Part shown: piece by piece, positions 13,201-25,416 of the stretch
How positions within the stretch are numbered: the stretch's first letter is position 1
Layout of the letters: each line of letters starts with the position of its first letter
Origin: Hysterangium stoloniferum
Taxonomy: Eukaryota; Basidiomycota; Agaricomycetes; Hysterangiales; Hysterangiaceae
Assembly (NCBI GenBank): GCA_015178975.1
Contig: WHVD01000009.1
Coordinates: 310,001-374,000, forward strand
Direction: 5' to 3'
Length of the DNA: 64,000 nucleotides
Notes under the pieces: generated by a model
The model's input: the letters and a program-made list of their open reading frames with translations, nothing else
Database searches by the model: none
Told to the model about the DNA's origin: nothing
Made by a program: the position numbers and the translations under genes

Positions 13201-14160
13201 AATTTGTTGATCTTATAGACTATGAAACTCGGGTAAGCAGAAGGTATGGCTCCTATGACGGTGTGCGAGATTATGTCTGATGGGGTCATGGGAGGTGTCG
13301 ACCTGGATTCTACTCAAAGATGACGAAGCGTGCCATTGCCAAGTTGGCCAAGAACGTTTCGTAGTAACGCGTGGTGTTTTTGTATGATGAGAATACTGCG
13401 ATATTTGTTTTGTTATTTAAAGACCATTTTTGTCACAGTATGTTGAAATATTTGAATCACGAGCGTCTGCACAGGATTAAGTAGATTCATGTTCAAAACA
13501 TAACATGCAATATAAGAGATCATAAACAATTATGAACGTTTCAAACGTCCGGAAGAACGAACACAGGCGCCCCCCACTATGACATTTGCCAAAAAAGGAA
13601 ATTATTACAAACCCAAACAATCTGAACCAAACAACGCGTCTACAAACACTATCTGAACCAAACAACCAAACAACATGTTGGATGTCTGACTGTTCGTCCT
13701 TCGCGTCGTCACAACATTAACAGAATACTAACCCAATTATATATGTGGTTTTCACATACTATAGACACCCTACAACGTGTGCTCGAGGATCTGCGCCCTG
13801 TGTAACTTCTTGTCCACAGCGAAGTGTATGTTCATACTCACCTCGTTCCAGGATAGGACCCAAGCTCAAGGAGGAGCAAGGAGCAAGGATCTTCCACAGC
13901 TAAAAGGGCACCTGTCTCAGTCAGCAGAGGAGGTGGGTGTCCCCTGAGATGCTTCCTATTCTACTTCCAACTTGTAAATTTCACAGGTACTTACCAATTC
14001 TCCTTCTTTTTCCGGAAGAACGAGCCCCACACAGTACTTGTAAAGGTGGTTCATACGTCCTGTAACAGCTTGTGGCTGTTAATATTTTCATAGACTCGCA
14101 ATTTCACCCCTGTCTCAACACCCAGGCTGGTACAATCAGATTCTCAACAGTCTGAGTTGA
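10215..14160. other. Long intergenic stretch, no gene recognised
   Basis: Nearly 4 kb without a frame I can assign to a family. Open frames are short (under 130 codons) and overlap on both strands. No LTR ends, tandem repeats or tRNA-like sequence were noticed. It could hold lncRNA or lineage-specific small genes that I cannot support. Confidence 0.4.
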
Positions 14161-14600
14161 TGACTCCGAGTAACTCCAATAAACGGAAATGTGCAAGGGC
14201 AAAAAAAGGCGACAAGGCTACCTGCAATAATTGCGCAAAGGCATACAACAGAGAAGGCTTCAGTTGAGATAGAAGACCCTACAAACGAAGTTGCTAATGA
14301 CTCGGAGCACGAGCACGAGCTAGAAGAAGATAATGAAGAGGCGGGATGTTGGCGTTCGGACGGGCTCTCAGTTTAATGCGTGATGATCGAGCCAGAAGTG
14401 TGGATGAAGATGAAAATGAAGGAAACGCATTCCTGGGAGACGCAGATGAGAGGAGGGGAGGCCTCTAGCCCAACTCTTCGTGTTCTCTATGATATACGTG
14501 TATCTATCTATGTCCTTCCAAGCTCTTTGAGAATTTCATATTTTCTTGCTTCCCCGACCTCCCTGAAACCATCGCCTATCATCTCAAAAGTGTTATGACC
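14161..14600 (+). pseudogene. Possible relic of a coding sequence with a Lys/Cys-rich and an acidic segment
   Basis: From 14161 the plus strand reads a short basic stretch with Cys-x2-Cys spacing (CNNCAKAYNREGF), ending in a stop. A second frame follows with a Glu/Asp-rich segment (EHEHELEEDNEE) near 14290-14340. The two could be exons or frameshifted pieces of one gene. I do not recognise the family and no complete reading frame can be built. Confidence 0.2.
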
Positions 14601-14927
14601 CCCTGATAATGCCCGTAATTAGTCAAGCATCTGGCTTAGCGGAGCAATAGCTTGGATGGAACACTTGAGACAAATCTTATCGATTATCCCACCGTATTTG
14701 TAATCACTACCATTTTGGGAATGTCATAGTGGGCGCCAGTGGTACTTGTCCGAAGATAAGGTTGGCTTCCGCGGACGGCGCCGGTTGTTGGGGCTGGGCG
14801 TCTGAAAATTCGTACGCAGGTAATTCGTGCTTTTGGAGATTCATTGGTGGAGAATGCGATTAGGTTCGCCAGGCCGGTCATGTCTATTTCTAATCCATTC
14901 ATCTCCAACTAAAATTTCCAAACCATC

Positions 14928-16016
14928 GTGTCCGTCCGCCCGGCGACGCCAAACCCGCAAGTGTACGTTTTTTTTCCCCGAAAACGCCTCAGATTCTTAA
15001 GCCATCTCAACAAACAATTTGCTTCTATTACTCTAGTTTCACAGGCGTCGGTGGACACCTCAGCTTCCCATCAATTTCGTACACCTTTGCGGCCAAATTC
15101 CGTTGGGCACTCCCCTTTGAATCCCATTAGCATATCACCCGCAGATGCTGTAAACCATCTCAGCAAAATATTCTCACCCCTCATCTTCCCAGAAGACGTG
15201 GCTCAGCGGATGACTACCCATGTTAGCTGGGAAAGAGGTGTCCAAGGTCACAATGCCCGGTTAGGCTTTGTCGGTCGCCGCGTGCTGCACACGTATCTCC
15301 TCCTCTTTCTTCACGAGTGTTCATTACCTCCCCCTTCATTTACACCTCCGAAAAATGCCCCGATTCCACCGTCGGCGCATCTAAGGAACTCCGCACTTAA
15401 TGCCGGCGGTTCGACACCGTTGACTCAACCCTATGAAGATATATCAGAAAAACTTCTTAATACCTATGTTTTAGGAGAACATGTTGGAGCCGTATGGGAA
15501 CTCGAACGTGTCATGCGGTGGACACCAGCAATTGCGGAGATGGATACCCTTAAAGCTGAAAGGCCAGACACAATATTACGCAGTTCAGGTCTATACAAGG
15601 TTCGTGGCGCAACTGTGGAAGGTATCATGGGGGGGATATTCCACCAATTCGTGCGTATTCTCCTGTGATGGTCGTTCAAGGTCTCCATGATTAAACTGGC
15701 CGTGCTTTAGGGTGGTTTCGTCGCCCATCGAGTCTTCCACACTCGTGTCCTGCCTCATATCTACCAGTTTGGACTACCAACATCTCTACACGAAAAAATG
15801 CGCGAGGCGTGTGATCGATTGGGTGGTGAAAATGCAATCCTTTCAACCCCCGAAACTCGGTCTGAAAATTCATCGAAATTAGTAGAAACTCCCCCTGCAC
15901 CTGAGGAGAAGCAAAGTCGGCCACGGAAAAGCTCGAGATTATCGGATGATGGGTACATAAAGGTTGATCCGGAGGACCGGATAGTGGAGCGGAGGCGGAT
16001 GGGCTCTGTTGGTTGA
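14928..16016 (+). CDS. RNase III-like mitochondrial large-subunit ribosomal protein (mL57/MRPL15-like)
   Basis: Two exons, 14928-15650 and 15711-16016, joined in phase 0 across a 60-bp GT-AG intron. The domain starts about residue 70 (ISPADAVNHLSKIFSPLIFP), continues through TTHVSWERG and HNARLGFVGRRVLHTYL, and ends with GLYKVRGATVEGIMGGIF joined to GGFVAHRVFHTRVLP. This order matches the catalytically inactive RNase III fold of mitoribosomal mL57; the acidic catalytic signature is not seen. The basic, hydroxylated N terminus would suit mitochondrial import. Oddity: the open frame has no ATG before the domain and begins at a GTG, with an in-frame TAA at 14910. Either a short upstream exon was missed, a near-cognate start is used, or the start was lost. 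mL44 is an alternative name within the same fold. Confidence 0.65.
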
Positions 16017-16394
16017 TTTACCGCTATTTGCATAAATACAAATTGGTTTATTCTCCTGCTCGCGTGGTCATTGGGACTGACGTTTCCGTAATGCCTGAAT
16101 CAGAAAAAAAACCCTATTTTTGCGAGGAGGCCTCGTTAGCAGGGGCTACACTTCATTGAATGTCCCAATAATGAAATAAGGAACACTTCATTTGCTTGCA
16201 GTTATAATACGAATCAACTCACGCTTGTCACGCGTTGTCACAGACTCTGAAGCGGTCCAAATCATAAGATCTTCGAGATCATCTCGGTATGGTCCATAAT
16301 TTGTATATAAGTAGATTTAATGGGACAACCTCATCTTTAGCTGATATTAATACCAACCACAATTCCATTGATAACACCCGATTAGTTGAACCCG
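16017..16394. other. Intergenic between mL57-like and Glomulin-like genes
   Basis: About 380 bp between two plus-strand genes. A TATA-like TATATAAG occurs about 80 bp before the next start codon; nothing else was recognised. Confidence 0.4.
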
Positions 16395-18451
16395 ATGGCC
16401 TCTAAGGACGAACCTAAATTTCGAGTGAAACAGGACCTTGTCTACGCCTTGAAACAGGCCCAAGAAGCTGCCGAGACGGTATGTTCGCATATCGTGTGTT
16501 AAATTTAAAGATATATCATGTGACAGGATGAGAATTACTTTCTGGTTATGCGGGTCACCGAGGCGATATACGATGAAAACGCAAAACATACGTTGAAAGA
16601 ACTTTATGCGGCCCTTCTGGCTTCGAAGACATGGAACATCCTGGTACTATTACCTCATTGTGCTCTGGTTGTGACCTAATGAGCCACAACAGGATTCTGT
16701 AAACGTGCTCCCTCTCTTGGTTCCGGCAGAGAAAGAAGGTGCCTCAGAACTGATCCAATTAATTACACGTGAAGACAACGCAAAGGAATGCCTCATGGCC
16801 ATACAATTATGTTTGGAGAACCTACATAGGGACGATCGGAGGGAAATCTCTGATGCCCCTTACTCAGTTCAAGTAATTCGTATGTTAAAAGCATGTTACG
16901 AATGTAAGCATCCATTCGTTCCATTTGCCATGAGTTTATTTATGATGTTTTGATATGTTCGAAGTTATACCCCGGTTACAACTTCGCAAAAAGGGGCCGG
17001 AAGAAACACTCCGACCTCTTTTAAAACAGCTTAATACAACCATTGATACTTTCGCACCACATGCCCAGGAGGAGGACGGGAGAAACATCATTTTGTCTGT
17101 GTGTGAACTTATCGATGGTACCTTGAATTGGTCAACGCAGAATGCAAGTGCTGATGATTCTCAAAATAAACGCACCGCCGTAGGCATCGAGTTTTACAAT
17201 TTTGAAATGTCTGTTATTCACCTTTATCATTTACCAGGACCCTCTCTCAAATCTTCTGTACACCACTCTAGGCTCGTGTGCCCCATATATAAAAGCATCG
17301 CTGGCCCAGCGTAGGTTTGATATTTACCATCCTAGACTTATATTCAGGTCAAACATTCCCACCGAATCTGAAGAGGGTATCGTCGTGATACAATCGGCAA
17401 TTGTACGGCGTCTTACGCGTCCTAAATCAAATATGAACTTACCGTTATGCGAGTAGAAATCAGCCCAATTACTAAATATAACTCCTCAGAACCTCGCTTC
17501 CCAGCCGTTATCACTCGGGAAACTAATACTTATTGCCTACCACGAGCCCTCAGCGATTCCACATAGCTCTGAGACCTTCCTAGATCTGCTTCCTATCCTA
17601 ATATCATCTCTACAGCAAAATGTAGCAACCGACGAGTCATTGGCGCTACTTCTAACCCTCTTACACTCTTCCTCACATCAACTGCAGCAAGAAATTGTCG
17701 ACCCTCTCTCTACAGTCCTCACACCACTTGCATCAACCCATCATCAGCCGCTCGTTCGGCATATAGCGTTTCGATTACTTGCTACTCTTCTCTCTCGCGC
17801 GCCTCCACCTGTCCATTTAACGCATATTTCATCTTTACTCTCTGACTGTCCATTTCCGCAAATGAGGGTGGCGGCTGTAGGACTTGTCAAGGAAGCCTTT
17901 TTGAGGGATATTGATTCCCCGGGTAAGGAAACCTCGCCGTTCTCCTCGTCAACACTTCTTCGCGCTTTGGGGTCCAAGCTTTTCAGACCAGATCCCCCGG
18001 AACTGTTTGCTTCCCCCACAGATAAGTCGCTTGAAGCTTTCTTGGATTCGTCAGAGCCAGCACGGCTCACGGAATGTCTCGCGTTCTACTATGTTCTGAT
18101 CATGCGTGATCGAACGAATTCGGTATGTACTCTAGGGTCGACGCCTTCATTGCTGACATGTCACTGGTTTGACGTCCCTTTTTCTGACCGTTAGACGGGT
18201 ATACGTGATCGTGATACGATTCGCACCGTTGAAAATGGACTAGTTGCGCCGCTGAGGAAGGCATTGGCCGTGTGGATGAAGGATACCTCCCATCTAGAAG
18301 GCGAGTCTATTGATCCAAGTGTGTGAAGAGAGCTATTAAAACTTACGATGCGTGGGATACAGACCCTCATGCCCTTATGCCAATTGCAAGCCTGGAAACT
18401 TCCGTGGAGCGTGTGGATAACGCCATTGCGTCCATTCACAACACTTCATGA
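16395..18451 (+). CDS. ARM/HEAT-like protein of the YAP-binding/ALF4/Glomulin type
   Basis: A multi-exon gene. Supported exons: 16395-16478, 16527-16643, 16693-16903, 16965-17179, one from 17238 to about 17450, one from about 17491 to 18122, 18195-18318, and 18363-18451 ending at TGA. The last intron (18319-18362) is only 44 bp but has GTGTGT, a CTTAC branch site and ACAG. The protein (about 560 aa) is mostly alpha-helical Leu-rich repeats. The segment RHIAFRLLATLLSR then CPFPQMRVAAVGLVKEAFL near the C-terminal third is typical of the fungal family related to Glomulin and yeast Ybp proteins, linked to cullin-ligase or kinetochore/stress regulation. Function here is inferred from family. Oddity: the junction near 17450-17490 is unresolved; both sides are in the same frame but separated by an in-frame TAG at 17454. 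Confidence 0.55.
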
Positions 18452-20237
18452 ATTTATTCCCGACATGTAGTTGTACTTGGGCTTTCAAGTTTCCGAAAAA
18501 AATTTAAAACTGCTCATTCTGGTTTGTTCCCGAGGCTTGGGTTTGGTGCGAATATCCGATATCCTTCTTGTACGTGAGTTGGTCAGAGCACTGAGGCCTG
18601 CTACAGTAGTCTTCTTGCGTTTCATAGCACTTGTAATGTATAAATATAGGGAGTACAAGACTATGGTTCACTTTCCAAAAGTCTTTTCTTTTTAAGAAAA
18701 ATCATGACACTCGAAAGAATCGAAATATAAAATTATTATTCCTAATGTAACGTGGGCTCTCCACGCAGTCTTTCCTGGATCTCGTACTTGCTATCAACTC
18801 TCAATGGACTGGCTCGATCATTTCATTTCGAATAACTTCCTCGTGGCAAGGATTGTAGGGCCGCTGTTCGGTCCCTTCAAAGACAAATCGAAAATCCCAA
18901 GCGCGACTGGAGAGTATTACATTTCGTGGCGTATCAACATGAATTCGAATGTGAAGGTGGAGACTGACACCTCTCAACGTTACTCTTGTGCCCACTACTG
19001 AGTGAGACTTGTTCGGTGGCGTCCTCACTGCAAAGCAGGACCATCCTCCCTCTATGTTCAATAAGATACTGGGAGAAGCGGAGGCTACTTAAATTCCATT
19101 AATTTGTCGAGACGTCGACGGCTGAGCAATTCGGGGAGTCAGTTCATCAGACAATGGAATTCAAAACCGCTAGTCCCACTGGGCGTCGCCGAGCTCGTTT
19201 GTCTAACAATGCTAGATTGACTACTTCCCTAGCGCACTTCGAACACTTTAGACCAATTGTTACCGCATCGTCTAGGTGGTCTAGGTAGTCAATACAGTCA
19301 ATACAGCTGACATACTTGTCATAGATTTTTTCCATGCTCGTTGGTCCCCAAGTCGACCCCCAGCACAGTATAGCGTTTCGACCGAGGCGAGCATTCGCGC
19401 TCTCGGCCTGGCGTTACTGGGCTTTGGCTTCCTTCAGAGCGTTCGTCATCTGAGAGTCTCCATCGTCGATCATCTGAATAACATACCCGAACGGCACAAT
19501 GCGCTAGTGTGGGTAAATGGATGATTTTCACTAATCACCAACGAGTCGATGAACTCTGGGGAGTCGTGATGAAATTGGCTGTATGGGAAGAGGGGGTTGT
19601 GAACTATCCACGGCAATAACAGCGGTGAGCATGTTATTTGTGCATATATGGACGACTACATAAGATTCTGAAAATTCTGAGAGGTGAAAGCTGTTAGTCA
19701 ATGACTTCGGCGTATTGGTGCTACTTGGAAAATGTCGTTCAAGAACATATTCGTGGATATATATTCAAAACCCGTTGGAATGCTCACCCTACTCGAGATT
19801 TAACTTAGTGTGAAAACGCCTTTGGAAAAATTCTGCCACGTAAACTTCACTCTGCCCTATTGCTATGTTTAGTGCAACATTACAGATTTTATGACGTCTA
19901 CCTTCCCTAGAAGCAATGCGATGGCGGTGCTCAATGCGAATGCATTATCTATTTACGACGACAAGGTTTGCAGTATCTTGTAATGCTTGCGTCTATGTAT
20001 ACGTAATGTGCCTTCAGTGTTCTGTACAGCCTTTGTTTTCAAAGGGCTGTCTGTGATTGGTCCGTGCTCCCACTATCCCCAATATGGCCAGGTCCCCAAC
20101 TGCAAATTCAATATGTGGGGATTTGACCCCGTTTATAAATACCATTCCGCTATATATATAAGCTCCTCTCCCAAGCCACTTTCACTACCTCCTGCTTATA
20201 TATTCTTCCACAATCATTGGCACCTCAGTGGCACACT
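18452..20237. other. Intergenic stretch, no gene recognised
   Basis: About 1.8 kb. Short frames exist (for example 18804-19001 plus, 19147-19335 minus), but none has a recognisable domain or supporting splice structure. The 3' part (20120-20237) contains the core promoter of the small gene at 20238. Confidence 0.4.
20130..20237 (+). promoter_or_regulatory. TATA-type core promoter of the small gene
   Basis: GTTTATAAATA at about 20129 and TATATATAAG at about 20153 lie 80-110 bp before the ATG at 20238, followed by a CT-rich leader (CTCCTCTCCCAAGC). This is a typical fungal core promoter layout and supports the start chosen for the next gene. Confidence 0.5.
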
Positions 20238-20558
20238 ATGACCCGCGCCATATATATGATCACTTCTCGCCCTACATTGCTCAGAGATGATGATGATCTG
20301 TGCCTCTGGGTACCGAACGCCACATCCAACGTACCGAGCACGCCCAATCCAGGCGATACTTACGAGCTTAAAGGTGGCTATGGCCACATAATCCAGGCGA
20401 GGCGCACTAAAGCCGGCTATGGCTATCACCTAGAGCGACAATATTATTTCAAAACGACAAATTTCCGTTTCTTGGGCGGTGTCGGTGACAATATTGACGA
20501 CGACGCCTTGGATGCATTGGCCAAGTCCGTGTCTCTTCCGGTGAGGCTTAGAACTTGA
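20238..20558 (+). CDS. Small protein of unknown function
   Basis: A 106-aa single-exon frame beginning MTRAIYMITSRPTLL and ending in TGA at 20556-20558. It has an acidic patch (RDDDDLCLW), a Gly/Tyr-rich middle (GGYGHIIQARRTKAGYGYH) and a C-terminal segment NFRFLGGVGDNIDDDALDALAKSVSLP. There is no signal peptide or membrane segment. Two TATA-like sites and a pyrimidine-rich leader precede it, which favours a real expressed gene. I do not recognise the family. A downstream exon is possible because GTGAGG occurs close to the stop. Confidence 0.5.
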   Translation: MTRAIYMITSRPTLLRDDDDLCLWVPNATSNVPSTPNPGDTYELKGGYGHIIQARRTKAGYGYHLERQYYFKTTNFRFLGGVGDNIDDDALDALAKSVSLPVRLRT

Positions 20559-21062
20559 ATTCACGGTCGCCGAGTCTATGCTGACTGTGCTCACCATTTC
20601 TAAATCCAGACTGTGAGGAGCAGTAACGCCACAATGTGGACTTTGGACTGTGCTCAAAAAATAATAACACAGATGTTTTCGCCTGACACTAAGACTCAGG
20701 CACTGAGCGTGCTGCAGACTGAGCGTAGATTTCTGAGCGGTTGAAAAAACCGTAACAATCTTACTACAGTTATGGTTATAGTTCTTCAGTGTTATCTCCT
20801 GCTTTCTCGCCACTTCCTTTGTTCAGAATTTGAATGCATTGATGTTTGTATGCCTTGAAATGAATAATAACATCGAGGTGTTTGCTCTGCCACTGCAAGA
20901 GCGCTTCAAGTGGATTTCCCGGACAAGGTCTGTATAAATTTATCCTTACATCCTGGACTACAAGGCAGTTATCAGGTCACTGTTACGATATGAGTGGGTA
21001 CACATCCTACATCTACACAAAATATAATATAAAGCTATAATTCGGAGACTTGATTCCAGAAC
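20559..21062. other. Intergenic, convergent gene ends
   Basis: About 500 bp between a plus-strand and a minus-strand gene, expected to hold two 3' UTRs. No gene recognised. Confidence 0.4.
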
Positions 21063-23485
21063 TCAGAAACTCCGTCCACCAACAAGTACATTGCCCTCAA
21101 AAGGCAGCCCGCTCAAAATCAATTCGTTACCTTCCAGTCTTGGCCCAGTAACCGGAGCCCGAGCGTCGGCCCGAGTCTGAGTCGTCAAACCTGGAATACT
21201 GACCCCAACAGCCACAAACCCACGGACGCCTGCGGGGACGGGGTTGGCGGAGAAAAGAACCTGGTAGACACGAGAGTAAATTGGAAACATATGAAGTTAG
21301 TGGCAAAGATCAATTCAAGCAGAGATAGGGAGGTTGGATTACCTTTGTGACAAATCTGGTGAGGTCGCCTTGACGGCCAGGCAAGACCTGAAGTGGAACA
21401 TCAACCACCTGCGCGGTGACGTAGACGCTTGTCCCCTCCTCTGGCGACGTGGTCACATTCGTATGGGGCGTAATAGTGCTCGTGGCGTTTAACCACGTGG
21501 TCGGCGTGATCCTCCCAAATGCTCTGGGTGGCAATGGGTCCGGCAAGGGAAACGGTTCAGGAACCGGCGGTTCACTCTCAGTTCCAACCGAAGGACTGTA
21601 GTCAGAGGGAGGGCCAGACTGAATGAAGAGCCTTTCCTCGACGCCAGACTCTGCAGTTACTGCCCCATCATACACTAGACAATCGACCCAAAGACGTATA
21701 ACCCGCAAGTCAACGTCAAAACCACGGGGGAGAACAACCCGTGCGTGGACAGTCCCGGAAGCGACTACGTCTAATAGACCCAAATTCCCGTCCAATAAGT
21801 TGAACACCGAGCCAGGGCGTATGTTCATGTTCTCGATGGAGACATCTCTGAGAAGCTGTAGTCGGTGCTGGGGTGGGGGGAAATTGGCGTTGATAGTGAG
21901 TGAAGGATAGAGTGGTGTCGCGATTGAAATGGGAGAGGGGAGGTAGGAAAGATACGAGCTGACGAAGGCGGAAATCGCGCCAGGGAGATCGGGTGAATTG
22001 GATAATGGTAATACATAGCCCCACAGAGGGATGATGACGTGGGTTTCGTTAAACTCGGGAGATGTGTATACTTTTACTACAGGGATTACATCTAGGGATG
22101 AAGAATTATCGTGTCTCCCTTCCCCGGATGGTACAGGTAGCGAGATTGTAAAGGGCAAGGGGGGAAAGCCTTTTCCTAATCCTACCTTTGAACCCAATGA
22201 CTGGAAGGGGTGTGGAAGTGAGGCACGTGCATTTATTAGAAGATCCCAAGCTTTCGGGGTGACGAATTGTGAAGGTGACTCATGAGCTAGTACGCTTTGA
22301 CCGGTTTTCACGGCTTCCTTGTTATCAGAATATTCGTCTGATGGGAGTGGGAAGGGGGGAATGGGAGATGATGGTGTAGAAGTAATACTGAATGATTCAA
22401 GAACCAATAAATCAGCAAGGTTCGGTAGGTCGGATCCTGGCTGGCTTGGAGGTTTTGGAATCTGAAATGTTGGGACTGAAATAAAATTGTACGATTGTTT
22501 TAGAAGTGAATGATATAAGCCAATATAAGCGATACGCACTGGATAAGCTCAATTGCAATCTCACATCAGGCCTTGCAAATGCCAGCCAATTTCTCCACCG
22601 ACTAAATTCCCATAATTTGGGTGGATGATCATGAAGCTTACCCCCCGATACCCACAAGTCCGATGCCCGAACGCGAACACTAAAAAAGCCCTGACTCCAA
22701 CTCTGCTTAATGAATTCTAATAGCAACGTCGAATTTTGCGACGGATAAATTGAAATCGGCACGGATAAAGACTGAAGAGAAAGAGACGAGGTATCTCGTC
22801 GTGCAGAAACACCAGGAAGAAGCGGCACAGTAATGGGCGAACAAAGCTTGGCTTCAACGAGGGGCTCCGCGGCGTCCGAGGGGTATATTGAAACGTCGTC
22901 AACGACCATAGTGGCAATTTCTACCTTCGAAACACCCCACCTCCCCAAGTCCTTCCATCTCTCCCGCCACCACGAAGGCTCATCGTCCCCCTTGTCCTCC
23001 CGAAAGCCCATGATAAAGTCCGTGTCCACCGCTACTCGTGCAGTCACAGTCAGATTCAACTCCAACCGCTTGGCACTACCGTCGGAGCTAGGGACACGCT
23101 GCACACCCGTCATCCGCACACTATCTGGCCCCTGAAAAACAATCGCCTCGTTCCAGAACTTATCGCTTCCCACAGAGTCCGACAACGCGCCATTTACATT
23201 TTTCAGCGCTGGAGCAGCATATGAGTCTGCTAGCAGAATAAGAGCAAGAATTGCCCCGAACAAGAGCGTTAAGAAGGCCAATGCCGCGGTTATGAGGTAG
23301 GACTGCCAGGCTTGACGAAATGAAATGGGAAAGGGGCGTGGTGAGGGTTGCAGGTCGCCCGTGGTTGAAGGCTCACCAGAAATATTATCATGAGTATCTG
23401 GTGATTCTGGATCAGAATTTGTCGAAGGAAATCTTGCTGTTGCCCTCCCCTTGCCTTTACTAACTGAGGCACTGAGTGTAGGCAT
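21063..23485 (-). CDS. Single-pass membrane protein with large lumenal/extracellular domain (Tag1/DUF3712-like)
   Basis: Three exons: 22540-23485, 21343-22475 and 21063-21260, with phases that close exactly (758 aa). Residues 1-60 are hydrophilic and Ser/Pro-rich, presumably cytosolic. Residues about 62-86 (SYLITAALAFLTLLFGAILALILLA) are the only strong transmembrane helix. The rest is a long beta-rich region with repeated segments of the kind VPLLPGVSARRDTSSLSLQSLSVPISIYPS, a C-terminal VAVGVSIPG block and several N-x-S/T sites. A short cytosolic tail, one helix and a large lumenal beta domain match fungal vacuolar proteins such as yeast Tag1 and the DUF3712 group. The gene call is secure; the family name is tentative. 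Confidence 0.8.
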
Positions 23486-24498
23486 GAGGTGAGGTCAGTG
23501 CCCGGTTTGATTCCGCCGGTGCATCGTTATCGGAGGCGCTGTTATTTCAGTCACAAGCGAATATTACCTATGCGAATTTAAATTCGACCATAGGTAAGAC
23601 TCATTATTCACTAACAAGACACAACCCTCGTATGAGGACGACAAATTAACTTGAATTCTAAGATATACTATCGCATCGTTACATATAAAGACAAATATGA
23701 GCGGGAGGAATGATAAATCGATGATAGTTCTTATAGCAGATGTCAAGCATAGGTGAGTAAATTGTGCAATGTCGTGCGGATGAAAAAAATGTCCAAAGAT
23801 TTCGGAAATGAAAGTAGGTGTTAGACGAACAATGGAGGGTGGGGGACGGGATAGTCAGTGGTCTGGAAGGATCCTCGATGCATGTAATGTGAGATTGTTA
23901 CAATTGCCAACGTCATTTACTGCCGACATCCATAACCTTCATCCGTAGCGAGACATGGCGCAGAAACAATGCAATAAATAATGACAAACAATCCAAATTT
24001 AGGACAAGAATTGAAAGGGGGGTTTGTCGTGACGTCAAATGAACGTGCACGTATTGCCGCAATAGGCCAGCAATTGAAATGAGACAGTTTTTGATTTTAT
24101 TAAGGCGTCGTCCAATGTAGATGGGTTGCGACTAATTGATTGAAGGAACAGATGAGCAATGCATAAATGGCGTGACAGCGGGCTAGAGCTACGCGTGGTT
24201 GATAATAATATCGATGATGATCCTGGCCAAGTTATAATTAGAAAAGAAAAAGGCGAAAAATACTTCAAGGCACCTTGGTCGAAAAGCATCCGCAACAAGT
24301 TTCCTCACCGACTGCTGCGGCTCGTAGACATCTTCGCCCAGCGAATAATAAAGAGTGTGAATAGGTCCTTACATTGTTTCCCATCATAATGGCCAGGCCC
24401 AGGCCCAGCTCAGTTACCCCGATCAACCTCTCAGTTGAAAGACATAGCCCATCTAAAGAAAGCCCAGTAATGCATACCGTGCATTATGGACACTAGCA
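23486..24498. other. Intergenic, no gene recognised
   Basis: About 1 kb between two minus-strand genes. It should contain the promoter of the membrane-protein gene at its left end. Short frames near 24035-24389 on both strands are not supported. Confidence 0.4.
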
Positions 24499-25117
24499 TC
24501 AACAGATAACGCATGATGCACAACATCCCGCCTGCTCGCCATCAGTGTCAGGGTCATTCTGCGACGCTGTGCCAATGCGCCTTTTCTTTTTCTTGAGGTC
24601 GTCTTTCTCACTCGCTGGTGGTATGGGACGAATGGAGAGGTGTACAATGGTCGAGTGCACGGTGGGCGACGCAGACGGGTCTACCACGTGGCTTGCTGCA
24701 GGATTGTGAATGGTTGCTAGGAATCGCAAACATAGTCAGCTATAACCCTGTCTAGTCCACATACAACAGCATACTTTGTAATACGTCTTCATCTTGAAGC
24801 ATTTTACCCAGATACAAGATGCGTAGGTAATTGGGTGCGGGGGGGCGAACATCCGTCCAATCTGTGGGCCAGGAATTCCATACGAGCTCTTTGACTCTGC
24901 CCACTGTCGTAGACGAGGGAAATGACATTGTACGTCGCCGACCGGAAATGAGAAGAAAAGTGAGGGAAGTCTCTGGCATGAGGGTCGGAAGTGAGGGATT
25001 TTGGACTAGATTTGTAGCAATCGGAGAAGGTTGAGCTGTTGAGCCGCCGCCGCTCTCCGTTCGAGGAATCTCAAGCATCAAGGGAGGCGATGGGTCAGCG
25101 TCGGTGGGTTCAGTCAT
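24499..25117 (-). CDS. Membrane-anchored ubiquitin-fold protein (MUB/UBL3 family)
   Basis: Two exons, 24775-25117 and 24499-24716, joined in phase 1 across a 58-bp intron (186 aa). After a Ser/Pro-rich N terminus (about 50 residues) comes a ubiquitin-like fold: LTFLLISGRRRTMSFPSSTT, GRVKELVWNSWPTDW, APNYLRILYLGKMLQDEDVLQ, then TVHSTIVHLSIRP after the splice. This order, including the WP-x-DW motif, matches animal UBL3 and plant MUBs. The C terminus ends CCASCVIC: CVIC fits a CaaX prenylation box, with extra cysteines that could be acylated, so membrane attachment is expected. Known relatives bind E2 enzymes or sort proteins to vesicles; the fungal role is unknown. The Lys-rich stretch KKKKRR before the tail could help membrane binding. 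Confidence 0.88.
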
Positions 25118-25416
25118 GGGAAAGAGGAGATGGTGGTGGTAGTAATCAAGATAGCTGTGAACCTTTGCATCCCAACTCGTGGGACGAGGCGTCCAATGTA
25201 TCTAAAACAGTGTCTCTGTTCGGCCATTTCACACGCTTGTGATTGCCGCTGGCGCAAACTGAACTTTAGTTAAATCACACGACTGGGGTAAATAATTAAA
25301 AATCTGTGAAGGCATAAAAGGTGCATCGAATTCGGCGTGGGAACTTCCTAGTGACATAATATGGCCAGGCAATTTTTATCTAGCCAGCATAAGTATATAC
25401 CAGTAGCATATGTTCC
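25118..25416. other. Short intergenic
   Basis: 300 bp between the MUB/UBL3 start and the eL20 stop, both on the minus strand; nothing else seen. Confidence 0.4.

Noticed and set aside
14684..14908. 74-codon minus-strand frame head-to-head with the mL57-like gene
   Set aside because: No recognised domain, no supporting splice structure, and the peptide reads like antisense of noncoding DNA.
19147..19531. Minus-strand frames with Cys-rich MEKIYDKYVSCIDCIDYLDH
   Set aside because: Short, composed partly of small direct repeats (AGTCAATACAG), and no family or exon structure could be supported.
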